A stretch of DNA of 64,000 bases from Halovivax limisalsi (lineage in GTDB: Archaea > Halobacteriota > Halobacteria > Halobacteriales > Natrialbaceae): NCBI RefSeq assembly GCF_023093535.1, contig NZ_CP095757.1, positions 2,790,001-2,854,000 of the forward strand. Reading direction: 5' to 3'. Under the pieces are notes generated by a model. That model worked only from the letters and a program-made list of their open reading frames with translations, was not told the DNA's origin and ran no database searches. This document shows positions 35,093 to 44,363 of the stretch, one piece after another; within the stretch, counting starts at the first letter, position 1, and each line of letters starts with the position of its first letter. The translations under genes and the position numbers were made by a program.

Positions 35093-35905
35093 CTACAGCG
35101 CCGTCGCTCCCGCCGCGACGGGCAGGGCGATTCCGGTGACGAACTCGGCGTCGTCGCTCGAGAGCCACATGAACGCGGCGCTGACGTCCTCCGGCTGGAG
35201 GATCTCGTCGAGAAGGTTATCCGAGCCCGACTGTTCGGCGATTTCGGCGACGTCCTCGTCGATGCTCTCGACGATACCGCCGGTCATGGGCGTGTCGACC
35301 GCGGTGGGACAGACCGCGTTGACCGTGATATCGTGCGGGGCGAGTTCGACCGCGAGCGTCTTCGTCAGGCCGATCACGCCGTGCTTGGCGGCCGTGTAGT
35401 GACCGAGGCCCGGAGAGGCGACGAATCCCGCGGTGGAGGACGTGTTGACGATGCGTCCGCCGTCGCCGCGGTCGATCATGTGTTGGCCGACGTGCTTGGC
35501 GGTGAGCCACATCCCCTTCAGGTTGACGTCGAGGGCGAGATCCCAGGTTTCACTCTCCAGGGCCACGAGCTCCCCGACCGGCGCGACGCCCGCGTTGTTC
35601 GCGAGGACGTCGATCCCGCCGAACGTCGAGACTGCGGCCTCGACGGCGGCTTCGACCGCCGACTCGTCGGTCACGTCCAGCTCGAGCCCGATCGCCGTCG
35701 CCCCTCGCTCCTCGGCGAGCGCGACCGTCTCGTCCAGCTCCTCTCGGCCGGAGAGGTCGTACGTCGAGGGGTCGGCGGTTTCGCAGACGTCCGTCGCGAC
35801 GACGTTCGCCCCGTTCTCGGCGTACCTGAGCGCGTGCGATCGCCCCTGGCCCCGCGCCGCGCCGGTCACCAGCGCCGTCTTCCCGTCGAAGTCGTATCGA
35901 ACCAT
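35093..35905 (-). CDS. Short-chain dehydrogenase/reductase
   Basis: 270 residues. 'ALVTGAARGQGRSHALRYAENG' opens the Rossmann fold (in part: 'TGAARGQGRSHA'); 'NNAGVAP', 'NTSSTAGF' and 'YTAAK' give the catalytic Ser-Tyr-Lys set. The 'GAARGQGRSHA' and following 'ATDVCE' resemble the SDR group described as mycofactocin-coupled; no mycofactocin genes are in the window, so that remains a guess. NAD-dependent alcohol or sugar oxidation is likely. An ATTTTGG stretch about 30 bases upstream may be the TATA box. Confidence 0.85.
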   Translation of the reverse strand: MVRYDFDGKTALVTGAARGQGRSHALRYAENGANVVATDVCETADPSTYDLSGREELDETVALAEERGATAIGLELDVTDESAVEAAVEAAVSTFGGIDVLANNAGVAPVGELVALESETWDLALDVNLKGMWLTAKHVGQHMIDRGDGGRIVNTSSTAGFVASPGLGHYTAAKHGVIGLTKTLAVELAPHDITVNAVCPTAVDTPMTGGIVESIDEDVAEIAEQSGSDNLLDEILQPEDVSAAFMWLSSDDAEFVTGIALPVAAGATAL

Positions 35906-36059
35906 CGAACCCGATCACCCACGACCGCCACCACCAAAATGGTTGAACGTGACGCGACACCGAATCGGTCGATCACCCGCAGTAGGGACAGCGTACACCG
36001 ACGGTTCCGCGTCGGGCTCGCACGCGTTATATGAGGGCCATCGTCGACAGTACGCCACC

Positions 36060-37322
36060 GTGCACGTCGCGATCGCAGCCCACGACCTCTATCCGGATCC
36101 GGGATCGGGCGGGTCCGGACGGTACGTCTTCGAGATCGGGCGGCGACTGGTCGATCGCGGGCACGACGTCTCCGTTCTCACGCGTCGGCGGGGCGACGTC
36201 CCGGAACGCGAGCGAGTCGCCGGAACGGCCGTCTACCGGTACGATCTCGAGATCGCGAACCGCAACGCGGCGACGATCGGACGACGACTGCCCGGTTCGC
36301 TCGCGCAGGCCGGCGCTCACGTTCGGGCGATCGAGTCGGGTCGACCGCCCGACGTTCTCAGCCTCCAGGGGCCGGTGACCGGCCCGCTACTCTCGGCGCT
36401 CGCGGACGACCGGATTCCGCGCTCCCTGACCTTCCACAGCGCCTGGCCGACCGAATACCGCATTCGAACGCGCTCGTCCGGACGGAGCGCCGTCCGACGG
36501 GGGCTCAACGCCGCCCTCAGACGAATCGTCGAGGGGCGCTCCCTCGCCGCCTGCGACGAGGTGATCGCGCTCAGCGCGTTCGTCCGCGACCGAATCGTGC
36601 GGTCGTACGACGGCGTCCCCGAGCCGGTCGTGATTCCCGGCGGCGTCGACCTCGAACGATACTCGCCGGACGCGGCGGGAACCGGTCCGACGGCCCGGGT
36701 TCCCGGCGAGGCGGGCGTCTCAGCCGACGGCGCACGGGACGGTTCACTACCGGGCGATCCGGCCTTCCTGACGGTCCGCCGGCTCGCCGAGCGGATGGGC
36801 CATCCGCTCCTCCTGGAGGCGTTCGCGTCGGTCAGCGAGCGGTACCCGGACGCCCGACTCTACCTCGCGGGCGACGGCCCGCTGCGGGACCGCCTCGAGC
36901 GCCGGAGCGTCGACCTCGATGTCGACGACGCGGTGACGTTCCTCGGCTACGTCCCCGACAGTCGCCTCCCCGCGACGTACGCCGCGGCCGACGCGTTCGT
37001 CTTACCGACCACGGAACTCGAGGGGTTCGGCCTGGCGACGCTTGAGGCCCTCGCCTCGGGAACGCCGGTCATCGCGACGCCGGTCGGAGCGACGCCGGAG
37101 GTTCTCGGCGGTCTGTCGGGGCTCGAGGACTTTTCCGGCCCGTCCATCGTTCGCTCCGTCACCGCAGACGCGATCGCGGCGGCGATGGCGGAGTGGCGGG
37201 CGCTGTCCGACGCGGACCGCGCCGCCGCCGGTCGCGCCTGTCGGCGATACGTCGAGCGATGTTACCCGTGGGAACGGACGGTGCGCGAACTCGAACGCCG
37301 GTACGAACTGCTCTCGAAGTGA
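36060..37322 (+). CDS. Family 4 glycosyltransferase
   Basis: 420 residues. 'DPGSGGSGRYVFEIGRRLVDRG' (in part: 'GGSGRYVFEIGRRLVDRG') in the N-terminal domain, 'IPGGVDLERYSP', 'YLAGDGPLRDRLE' and 'PTTELEGFGLATLEALASG' in the donor domain are GT4 hallmarks. The start is inferred as GTG at 36060, just before 'HVAIAAHDLYP'; a TTATAT element centred about 33 bases upstream supports it. An ATG further upstream in frame would add non-conserved sequence overlapping the divergent SDR. It converges on the transferase at 37343 with 20 bases between. Confidence 0.9.
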   Translation: MHVAIAAHDLYPDPGSGGSGRYVFEIGRRLVDRGHDVSVLTRRRGDVPERERVAGTAVYRYDLEIANRNAATIGRRLPGSLAQAGAHVRAIESGRPPDVLSLQGPVTGPLLSALADDRIPRSLTFHSAWPTEYRIRTRSSGRSAVRRGLNAALRRIVEGRSLAACDEVIALSAFVRDRIVRSYDGVPEPVVIPGGVDLERYSPDAAGTGPTARVPGEAGVSADGARDGSLPGDPAFLTVRRLAERMGHPLLLEAFASVSERYPDARLYLAGDGPLRDRLERRSVDLDVDDAVTFLGYVPDSRLPATYAAADAFVLPTTELEGFGLATLEALASGTPVIATPVGATPEVLGGLSGLEDFSGPSIVRSVTADAIAAAMAEWRALSDADRAAAGRACRRYVERCYPWERTVRELERRYELLSK

Positions 37323-37342
37323 TCGCTGCCGCGCACTCGGTC

Positions 37343-38539
37343 TCACTCTCCGCGTTCGCTGGCGCCGGCTTTGCTCACCGGTTCGGTCTCTCGAACCGGT
37401 TCGCCGAGGGCCTCGGCAACCACCGCTCGAATCTCGTCCTTGAATCGTTCACGGCCGAACCGTCGCTCGATCTCCGCCCGATCGATGCGTAGCTCCCGCT
37501 GCAGTGCCCGGTTCGAGAGCACCCTGTCGATTCGCTCGACCGCGTCGGCGACCGACTCGTACTCGAGTTCGGAACGGTCGCCGACGATATCGTGTTGCCC
37601 GCCGTTGGCCGGGATGAAGGGAATCGCCCCGCCGGCGGCGAGTTCGGCCACGGCCATTCCGAAGTGCTCGTACTCCTTTCCGTGCAGCCCGTAGCGGTGC
37701 GAACAGATCAGCTCGACCAGCCGCTCGCGAGGGAGTTCGCCCTCGAGAATGACGTACTCGCGGTCGGCGGCCATCGCAGCCACCTCCCGGCGGTACTCCT
37801 CGTCCACCGTCGGCCCGACGACGTGGAAGTGAACGTCGTGGCCGCGATCGCGAACGCCGTCGACGATCTCGATCAGTTCGACGATCCGCTTGCTCCGCTC
37901 GATGCGGCCGACGGCGACGAAGCCGTCCTCGCGTTCGCCCCAGGGAACGTCGTCGAATTCCGCGGTATCGACGGGCGGATAGCACACTCGCGGCTCCGCC
38001 CCGTACGCGTCGGCGACGACCTCGGCGGTCCACGTCGAGTTCGCGAGCAGCGTACACTCGCGCAGCTCCGCCAGGTCGATCTCGCCGACGGTCGTACAGA
38101 GTCGCTCGTAGAACGAATCCGCCTCCACCGTCGGGTGGAAGATGTGCTCGCGATTGTCGAGGCTGACCGTCCAATCGAACGGAAAGTGGACGTACTGGAC
38201 GGCGTCCGGGCCGAGGCCGAGTTCGTTGATCGTGCTCACGAGCAGGTCGAACTCGGCGGCGCGGTTCCTCGCGTACCGCCCGAGCAAGGCGTTCTGGAGG
38301 ATGTAGTATGTGAGTCCGTATCGCTCGTGCACCCACGGTGCGATGGTGCCCGCCCGTTCGACGGTGACGTCGGTGACCGCCGTGTTGAAGTACGCGTTGA
38401 GTGCGTCGAGATCCGGCTCGGTCAGGGTCAAGAGGGTGACGTCGTGGCCGTCCTGTACCGATTCGAGGACGTTCATACAAACCGCCTCTCCACCACCCTT
38501 CGAACCGAGGTCCATGTGGACGACTCCTATCTTCGCCAT
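37343..38539 (-). CDS. Family 4 glycosyltransferase, paralogue of 28264-29466
   Basis: 398 residues. 'GSKGGGEAVCMNVLESVQDGH', 'QYVHFPFDW', 'VCYPPVDTAEF', 'VAVGRIERSKRIVELIEIVD' and 'HGKEYEHFGMAVAELAAGG' match the transferase at 28264. The two probably add related sugars or arose by duplication within the island. It marks the right end of the glycan region; secY begins its coding end about 430 bases further right. The start ATG at 38539 matches the paralogue's N terminus; GCTTTTGACG about 35 bases upstream is a weak promoter candidate. Confidence 0.9.
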   Translation of the reverse strand: MAKIGVVHMDLGSKGGGEAVCMNVLESVQDGHDVTLLTLTEPDLDALNAYFNTAVTDVTVERAGTIAPWVHERYGLTYYILQNALLGRYARNRAAEFDLLVSTINELGLGPDAVQYVHFPFDWTVSLDNREHIFHPTVEADSFYERLCTTVGEIDLAELRECTLLANSTWTAEVVADAYGAEPRVCYPPVDTAEFDDVPWGEREDGFVAVGRIERSKRIVELIEIVDGVRDRGHDVHFHVVGPTVDEEYRREVAAMAADREYVILEGELPRERLVELICSHRYGLHGKEYEHFGMAVAELAAGGAIPFIPANGGQHDIVGDRSELEYESVADAVERIDRVLSNRALQRELRIDRAEIERRFGRERFKDEIRAVVAEALGEPVRETEPVSKAGASERGE

Positions 38540-38969
38540 TTATATCGGCCATCACAATCCCCGATGGCGGCGTCAAAAGCCCTTGTGCGCGAATTCTCCG
38601 TAAAGGGGACATTGGGAGCTCGACGGATGCGAACGGACCAGCGTTTGCACCAATTGCAGGTGAGAAGCATCTCCCTACTGGAAGGCGATCTCTCGAACCC
38701 TCGGGAGCCGTAGAGCCGGAGGCCGAATTCGGTCAGCGTGATACGCCGCCGAGTTACGCCGTCCGTACCCGCGACGGATCCTCCGGCGGCGACTTCCCAT
38801 CGGCGCATCGGCCACTGGTTTCGGGCCAGCGCATTCACAGAGTCGATACGGTAAATCGCCGTCACCGACAGGGTACGGGCCGTCGAGCCAGCATCTAGCG
38901 TTGGGTACGATAGTATTGGAAAGAAACGGCCCGGACGTCACGGCGAACAGAGATAAGCGAAGCTGATCC
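38540..38969. other. 430-base intergenic region between glycan island and secY
   Basis: Open frames here (up to 112 codons, minus strand) are Arg- and Cys-rich with no recognisable family and no good start, so I do not call a gene. On the minus strand a T-rich GTTTCTTTCC near 38,920 could end the ribosomal-SecY transcript. No tRNA end, transposon end or clear direct repeat was seen, though this is one border of the region that separates secY from adk. Confidence 0.4.
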
Positions 38970-40436
38970 TCACTCCTTGCCGAACATCTGGCGCATCATC
39001 GGGTGCATCTCCATCATCTGCTCTTCGGCGATCTCCTCGTAGAGCTTGTAGGTGATGGAGACCGCAAGCAGCAGGCCCGTCCCGGTGACGCCGCCGATGG
39101 TGCCGAGCATGTTCGCCCAGACCGCAAGCAGGCCGACGAGCGCGCCGCCGATGACGGTCACCTGCGGGATGTAGCGCTCCATGACCTTCTCGACGACGCC
39201 GACGTTCTGGCGGAAGCCGGGGATCTGCATCCCGGAGTTCTGGATCTGCTCGGCCGTCGAGTCCGGCCCCATGCCGGTCGTTTCCACCCAGAAGACGGCG
39301 AAGATGGCGCCGCCGAGGACCATGAACGTCAGGTCGACGCTCAGCCGGATCAGCACCTGCCAGGTCTCCTGCGTGACGCCCGGGTCCCACCACATCCAGT
39401 CTTCCGGCCGGTAGATCGGCGCCGTGTAGTAGAAGAAGCCGCTGACCGGCTGGCCGTTGCTGCCGTACTGGCCCAGCCAGGTCGGCAGCCAACCCTGACT
39501 GTTGAGGATCTGGCCCAGGAACTGGATGTTCGCCTGCAGCGCGCGAACGAGGATCATCGGCAGGACGCTCGCGTAGATGAGCTTGACCGGGAACCGACCG
39601 CGGGCGCCTTTCACCCGCGAGTGACTCAGCGGAATCTCGACGCGGACCGACTCCGCGTAGACGACGATCGCGAAGATGAGCACCGTCGTCAGTAACGCGA
39701 TGATCTGTCCTTCGGTCACCAGCAACGAGTACAGTCCGTCGCTGGTGGCGAGCGAGCCGATATCGGACTGGCCGGTGACGATCTGATACCAGCTGTAGAA
39801 GAACCCGTCGGGATTCAACGCGAGGAAGCCGGCGACCAGCCGCTGGCTGACCCCCGCGATGATGAAGAGGCCGACCCCGCTGCCGACGCCCCAGTTCGAG
39901 ACGACCTCGTCCATGTAGAGGATGAGGATCCCCCCGACGAAGATCTGTAAGAACATGATGACCTGGACGCCGGTCGACCCGAAGGTCATCCCGCCCAGCT
40001 GGAGCTGCGACACTGCCGGAAGGAAGCCACCTTGCCCGCCCGCGAACACCATCGGCGCCGCCGTCAGCGCCGTCATTACGATGACGAGCAGCTTCTGGAG
40101 GCCCTGGTAGAGGACCTGATCGCGCGGGTCGTCCGTGTCCAGCCCGAGCAGGTTCGCCCCGCCGAGCAGTTGCAAGACGATGCTCGCCGTGACGATCGGG
40201 CCGATCCCGACCTGCAATATCGAGCCCTGCTGGCCGGCCAGGATCGCGCGGAACTGGCCGAAGAGGTCCTCTCCGCCCTGGGCCGACCCCAGGATGGCGA
40301 TGTTCGTCAGGAAGAAATACAGTACCAGGATCGCCCCCGTCCACATGAGCTTGCGCTTGAAGGGAACGTGTCCCTCCGGTCTGCGGACCGAGGGCATTCG
40401 CGTCAGCACCGGTTCGGCGACTTCCTTCCAGCCCAT
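38970..40436 (-). CDS. secY: Protein translocase subunit SecY
   Basis: 488 residues, ten predicted helices. It forms the membrane pore for protein export and insertion. 'FKRKLMWTGAILVLYFFLTNI' starts helix 1; 'LGGANLLGLDTDDPRDQVLYQG' and 'IGPIVTASIVLQLLGG' are typical SecY segments; 'GYIPQVTVIGGALVGLLAV' type sequence ('RYIPQVTVIGGALVGLLAV') is near the C terminus. It directly follows uL15, as in the archaeal spc operon, and is the last gene of the cluster here. Adenylate kinase, next in many Euryarchaeota, is instead 33 kb away. Confidence 0.97.
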   Translation of the reverse strand: MGWKEVAEPVLTRMPSVRRPEGHVPFKRKLMWTGAILVLYFFLTNIAILGSAQGGEDLFGQFRAILAGQQGSILQVGIGPIVTASIVLQLLGGANLLGLDTDDPRDQVLYQGLQKLLVIVMTALTAAPMVFAGGQGGFLPAVSQLQLGGMTFGSTGVQVIMFLQIFVGGILILYMDEVVSNWGVGSGVGLFIIAGVSQRLVAGFLALNPDGFFYSWYQIVTGQSDIGSLATSDGLYSLLVTEGQIIALLTTVLIFAIVVYAESVRVEIPLSHSRVKGARGRFPVKLIYASVLPMILVRALQANIQFLGQILNSQGWLPTWLGQYGSNGQPVSGFFYYTAPIYRPEDWMWWDPGVTQETWQVLIRLSVDLTFMVLGGAIFAVFWVETTGMGPDSTAEQIQNSGMQIPGFRQNVGVVEKVMERYIPQVTVIGGALVGLLAVWANMLGTIGGVTGTGLLLAVSITYKLYEEIAEEQMMEMHPMMRQMFGKE

Positions 40437-40439
40437 ATA

Positions 40440-40928
40440 TTAGTCCTCTGTCTCCTCGTCTTCGTCCGGTTCGGCAGCGAGTTCTTCGCCGCGCTCGGAC
40501 AGGACGGCTGCCCCGCCGGCCGCTTCGAGCTTCTCGCTCGCGCCGTCGGAGAACGCGTCCGCGGTGACCTCGAGCGCCTCGTAGACCTGTCCCGAACCCA
40601 GGACCTTCACGACGTCGACCTCGTGGCCGTCCTCGACGACGTCTCGCGCGTCGATGGCGTAGCCGTCCTCGGTCTCCTCGGCCAGGCCGTCGTCGACGAG
40701 CAACGGGACGTCCTCGTCGAGTTCGCGAACGTCGACCTCCGCGACGGTCGGCTGTGCGTCCTGGGGCCGTTTGAAGCCGTGTTTGTGCTTCGGTTCGTAG
40801 TTGTGGAACTCGTGCTTTGATCGCCCTGCACGGCCGCGTCCGCCGCGGTTGCCGGCCCCACGCCGGTTCTTGTGCGTCCCGCCGCCGTGGGTTCGCGAGC
40901 CGCGCTGGCGTCGTTTTTTACTCGTCAT
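40440..40928 (-). CDS. rpl15: Ribosomal protein uL15
   Basis: 162 residues. 'MTSKKRRQRGSRTHGGGTHK' and the Gly/Arg-rich 'NRRGAGNRGGRGRAGRSKHE' are the basic N-terminal extension that enters the large-subunit rRNA core; the C-terminal domain is acidic. 'KGxGxG'-type turns are changed as in other haloarchaea. It lies between uL30 and SecY, its canonical place. Confidence 0.96.
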   Translation of the reverse strand: MTSKKRRQRGSRTHGGGTHKNRRGAGNRGGRGRAGRSKHEFHNYEPKHKHGFKRPQDAQPTVAEVDVRELDEDVPLLVDDGLAEETEDGYAIDARDVVEDGHEVDVVKVLGSGQVYEALEVTADAFSDGASEKLEAAGGAAVLSERGEELAAEPDEDEETED

Positions 40929-40930
40929 GG

Positions 40931-41398
40931 TTAGCGCATCGATTCTAGCAGGTCGTTAATCTGCTCCGTTGTATGCTTTCCGAGTTGGCCACCCTCTCCC
41001 GTCGGCTTCTTGATACCGGCGTGCCCGCCCCGCGGCGGGTGCAGGCGAAGCGTCGGCGAGAGTCCCTCCTCGCGAAGCGTCGTTTCCTCCTGAATCAGCG
41101 CCTCGGCGAGCGCCTCGAAGTCGTCGTAGTCGGTGTGGTCGGCGAGCCAGGCCTCGTCGACGTCGGCCTGGCGCCCCGCTTCGGGCTCGCTCCGGTTCTC
41201 GAGGATCCGCGCGAGCACCTCCGCGCTCGGCTCGCCGTAGGCCACGTAGTCGTGGACCTTCGTGAGCATGCCGCGGTAGGCGTCCGTGTCCGGAACGAGC
41301 GTCGCGTGATTCACCTCGGGCACGTTGAGCATCGAGAGCGTATCGTCGACCGCGTCGGAGCGATCGACCGTGCCGCGCAACTGGACGACGGCCTTCAT
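40931..41398 (-). CDS. rpl30: Ribosomal protein uL30
   Basis: 155 residues, the long archaeal form. '[21 protein letters not shown]' (in part: '[20 protein letters not shown]') and the C-terminal '[14 protein letters not shown]' are characteristic. The ATG at 41398 overlaps the uS5 stop by 4 bases; longer frames upstream run through uS5 in another phase and are not coding. Confidence 0.95.
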   Translation of the reverse strand: MKAVVQLRGTVDRSDAVDDTLSMLNVPEVNHATLVPDTDAYRGMLTKVHDYVAYGEPSAEVLARILENRSEPEAGRQADVDEAWLADHTDYDDFEALAEALIQEETTLREEGLSPTLRLHPPRGGHAGIKKPTGEGGQLGKHTTEQINDLLESMR

Positions 41399-42045
41399 CG
41401 CTCGGCCACCTCGACGTCGGCGCTGGCCGGACCGGCCTGCATCCGCGACTGCGAGGCGTTCTCGAGCGCGTTGAACGTCGCCTTCGCGAGGTTGACCGTC
41501 GTCCGGGTGTTGCCGTGACTCTTCGTCCAGGCGTTCTCGATCCCGGCGAGTTCGAGCACCGCGCGAACGGTGTCGCTCGCCGCGAGCCCGAGCCCTTCCG
41601 GTGCCGGGATCAGTTCGACTTCGACCGAGCCGGCCTTCCCGTTCGTTCGGTGGGTCAGCGAGTGGGGCCGATCGGAGCGATCCTCCCACGAGCCCGAGCC
41701 GCGGGGCACTTCGATCATGTTGAGCTTCGCGATGCCGATCGCCTTCTGGATCGCGGAGCCGACCTGGTCGTCGCGGCCCTCGGCGTAGCCGACGAAGCCG
41801 TTCTGGTCGCCGACGACGACCACGCAGCGGAACTTCACGCGCCGCCCCGAGTCGGTCATCCGCTGGACCATGTTGATGTCGAGCACCTCGTCGGACAGCC
41901 CCGGGAGGAGTTGGTCGACGATTTCGGGCTCCTTCAGCGGGAGCCCGGAGTTCAGCGCCGCCGACATCGAGTCGATCTCGCCGTCCTGTACCATCCGTCC
42001 GAGTCGCGTGACGGGTTCCCACCCGTCGTCGTAGCCGTTACTCAT
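41395..42045 (-). CDS. rps5: Ribosomal protein uS5
   Basis: 216 residues. '[17 protein letters not shown]' and '[20 protein letters not shown]' carry the double-stranded-RNA-binding S5 domain; 'GSGSWE' follows. It takes part in small-subunit decoding fidelity. The start ATG at 42045 ([10 protein letters not shown]) matches archaeal S5; the start overlaps the end of uL18. Confidence 0.96.
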   Translation of the reverse strand: MSNGYDDGWEPVTRLGRMVQDGEIDSMSAALNSGLPLKEPEIVDQLLPGLSDEVLDINMVQRMTDSGRRVKFRCVVVVGDQNGFVGYAEGRDDQVGSAIQKAIGIAKLNMIEVPRGSGSWEDRSDRPHSLTHRTNGKAGSVEVELIPAPEGLGLAASDTVRAVLELAGIENAWTKSHGNTRTTVNLAKATFNALENASQSRMQAGPASADVEVAER

Positions 42046-42589
42046 TGCTGATCGCCTCACGTACCTCGTCGAAGTGCGCCGGCAGCGCCGTCGCGTCGAA
42101 GTCGCCGCTGTAGAGCGAGTCCTCGAGCGACTCGGCGTACTCGGCGATGTGCTCGCCGCGCGTTCGCGACCAGTCCGCGAGGACGCTGTCGTTGTGCGGG
42201 ATGTCCAGGCCAGCGTCGATCGCGCCCTCCTGGACCGCGAACACCTTGTTCCCCGGCGTCGCCGTGTGCAGGCCGAGGTCGAGGACCGCCTCCTCGAGGC
42301 CGGCCTCGACGGCGCGGGTGCCGGCCAGCAGGCCGGTCAGGTAGGCCGCGGGGAGGTTGCTCGTCGGCGCCTCCCAGCCGTACTCGGCGAGGTCGCCCGA
42401 GTGTGCGCTCGCGTGTGTCTCGTCGCCCTGGGGGCCCGGAGTGATCAGCTGCGCCCTGACGTGGGCGTTCGACGTCCGCGCCACGAGGCGCGGCTTGCCC
42501 GATTTCAGCAGGCGCAACCGCTGATGGTAGTCCGTCCGGACCTCCCGGCGACGTCGCATCGGTACCTTATATCGTGGTCCTGTTGCCAT
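42038..42589 (-). CDS. rpl18: Ribosomal protein uL18
   Basis: 183 residues. '[21 protein letters not shown]' (in part: '[20 protein letters not shown]') and '[19 protein letters not shown]' are archaeal L18 signatures. It binds 5S rRNA. Its ATG overlaps the stop of eL19 by one base (TAATG on the coding strand), and its end overlaps uS5. Confidence 0.96.
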   Translation of the reverse strand: MATGPRYKVPMRRRREVRTDYHQRLRLLKSGKPRLVARTSNAHVRAQLITPGPQGDETHASAHSGDLAEYGWEAPTSNLPAAYLTGLLAGTRAVEAGLEEAVLDLGLHTATPGNKVFAVQEGAIDAGLDIPHNDSVLADWSRTRGEHIAEYAESLEDSLYSGDFDATALPAHFDEVREAISNE

Positions 42590-43038
42590 TATGCGTCACC
42601 GTACTCGTTTTCGATGAAGGTCAGCATGTAGCGGACGCTGCGGAACTCGCCCCCACCGGCCTTCCGGTAGAGTTCGCGGTACTCGGTCGGCGTGAGCTCG
42701 CCCGAGTCGCGCAGTTCGCGCAGCTTCCGTCGCTGAGCCCGAATCTGATTTCGCCACTGTTCTCGCTCGTCCTGGCGGGCGCCCGCCTTGCCGCGTCGCT
42801 TGCCCTGGCCCTTCCGATGGCCGTACGCGCGCTTTTCGTTGCGCTCGCGGGCGCGACCGCGGGAGTTGCCGCGGGCGTCCTCGGCGCGGATCGTGCCCTC
42901 GTCGACGAGTTCGCGGATCTCCTCGCGCGTGATCGCCTGAGCGATCTCGCCCTGGGCGTCGGGGTCGAACCAGATGCGGTTCTTGCCGACGTCGAGGACG
43001 TCCGCCGCGAGGCGTTTCTGCGCGCTCAGGTCCGTCAT
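42589..43038 (-). CDS. rpl19e: Ribosomal protein eL19
   Basis: 149 residues. '[23 protein letters not shown]' start (in part: '[18 protein letters not shown]') and the basic '[15 protein letters not shown]' helix-loop are typical of the archaeal/eukaryotic protein. Compact gene packing: it overlaps eL32 by 4 bases and touches uL18. Confidence 0.96.
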   Translation of the reverse strand: MTDLSAQKRLAADVLDVGKNRIWFDPDAQGEIAQAITREEIRELVDEGTIRAEDARGNSRGRARERNEKRAYGHRKGQGKRRGKAGARQDEREQWRNQIRAQRRKLRELRDSGELTPTEYRELYRKAGGGEFRSVRYMLTFIENEYGDA

Positions 43039-43820
43039 TCGTCCACCTCCACTTCGACGTAGGTCGGGTTGAGAACGCGAATGCCCGCGTCCTCGGCCTG
43101 CTCCTCGATGCGCTCGCGCTTGCGAGCCCCGACGGAGCCGGCGATGCGGACGGCCTCGGTGTCGCCGTCGACGCCCTCGAGGTCGTCCGTGTTCTCGACG
43201 TAGACCTCCTCGAAGCCGCTCGGGTGCTTGCCCCGGACGGCCGTCGGCGTCCGGTAGCCCGACTCGACTTTGTCGCCTTTGCCCTTCACGCCGCGGCGCT
43301 GCTTCGAGAGCCCGCCGCGCGGTCGACGCCAGGATTCCGGCGTGCGCTTTTTCTTGTGGTAGTCCTGGCGCTTGAACTGCGGTTTGCCCTCGTGGCGACG
43401 TCGGGTCAGGAGTTCGGCCTCCTCGTCGGAGAGTTCCGGCTCCTTCTCCGTCAGCCCGCGGGGTTGGAGTTCGGTCTCGACGTCCTCGGCCTCGGCCGGT
43501 TCCTCGGCTTCGGGTTCGGCCTCGTCCTCGATCTCGGCCTCGGTCTCCGCTTCGACCTCGAGATCGCCGACGTCGGCCTTGATGCGTGCGGCCAGCGCCA
43601 TGCCGATTCCCTCGACGTCGGCCAGGTCGTCCTGGGACGCCTCGCGAACGTCGTCGACGGCGCCGTAGCCGGCCTCGCGGAGCGCGTCGGCCTTGCTCTC
43701 GCCGACGCCGCTGATGTCTTCGAGGGTCTCGGGACCGGTGTCAGTCTCGGTGCCGGCCGGTTCGTCCGCGTCTTCGGATTCGGCCAGTTCGTCTGCGTTT
43801 TCGGGTTCGTCGTCTGCCAT
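43035..43820 (-). CDS. rpl32e: Ribosomal protein eL32 with N-terminal HhH extension
   Basis: 261 residues, about twice the core length of eL32. The eL32 core occupies the C-terminal 130 residues ('[20 protein letters not shown]', '[14 protein letters not shown]', '[15 protein letters not shown]'). Before it come an acidic lead, a helix-hairpin-helix pair ('[20 protein letters not shown]' and '[19 protein letters not shown]') and a Glu/Ala-rich linker. HhH-extended eL32 is known in haloarchaea; the extension may bind rRNA or DNA. Confidence 0.95.
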   Translation of the reverse strand: MADDEPENADELAESEDADEPAGTETDTGPETLEDISGVGESKADALREAGYGAVDDVREASQDDLADVEGIGMALAARIKADVGDLEVEAETEAEIEDEAEPEAEEPAEAEDVETELQPRGLTEKEPELSDEEAELLTRRRHEGKPQFKRQDYHKKKRTPESWRRPRGGLSKQRRGVKGKGDKVESGYRTPTAVRGKHPSGFEEVYVENTDDLEGVDGDTEAVRIAGSVGARKRERIEEQAEDAGIRVLNPTYVEVEVDE

Positions 43821-43822
43821 CG

Positions 43823-44359
43823 TCAGGCACCTCCTTTCTGCGGTTTGGCGGTGATGTAGACGCCGTCCTGGAAGACGCGGGTGTCCTTGCCGCTGACCTG
43901 CGTCAGCTGCTCGATGTCCGCGGCCGTCTGGCCGACGTGTTCCTTGTTGGGCCCGGAGAGCGTGATGGCCTCGCCATCGACGCTCACCCGAGTATCACCG
44001 TGGATCGTCGTGCGTCGCGGTGCCTTCTCGCCGAGGAAGTTCTCGATGACGACCTCGTCGCCCTCGACGGTGACCTGCATGGGGAAGTGCGAGTAGAAGA
44101 CCTCCATCTCGTACTCCCAGCCCTCGGTCACGCCGTGGAAGGCGTTGCGGACGTGGCTCTCGAACGTGCCGACGGTCGCGTTCGTCTTCGCGTCGTCGGC
44201 GTCGCTCTCGATGACCACCTGGTCGCCATCCGTCTCGACGGTGACGTCGGGGTACCAGAGGCGACGGCTGACCGTCCCCTCGGGACCCTCGACCGTCACG
44301 TCGAGGTGGTCGACCTCGACGGTTACGTCGTCGGGTATGGTGAGTGTTGTTCGTGCCAT
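43823..44359 (-). CDS. rpl6: Ribosomal protein uL6
   Basis: 178 residues with two L6 domains. '[22 protein letters not shown]' (in part: '[19 protein letters not shown]') and '[20 protein letters not shown]' are the conserved signatures. It binds 23S rRNA near the factor-binding site. Spacing to uS8 is 4 bases. Confidence 0.96.
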   Translation of the reverse strand: MARTTLTIPDDVTVEVDHLDVTVEGPEGTVSRRLWYPDVTVETDGDQVVIESDADDAKTNATVGTFESHVRNAFHGVTEGWEYEMEVFYSHFPMQVTVEGDEVVIENFLGEKAPRRTTIHGDTRVSVDGEAITLSGPNKEHVGQTAADIEQLTQVSGKDTRVFQDGVYITAKPQKGGA

Positions 44360-44363
44360 TGTG

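Noticed and set aside
38527-38941. Two small minus-strand frames (112 and 88 codons) near secY
   Set aside because: Arg/Cys/Trp-rich, overlap each other in different phases and the start of a glycosyltransferase, and match no family I know.
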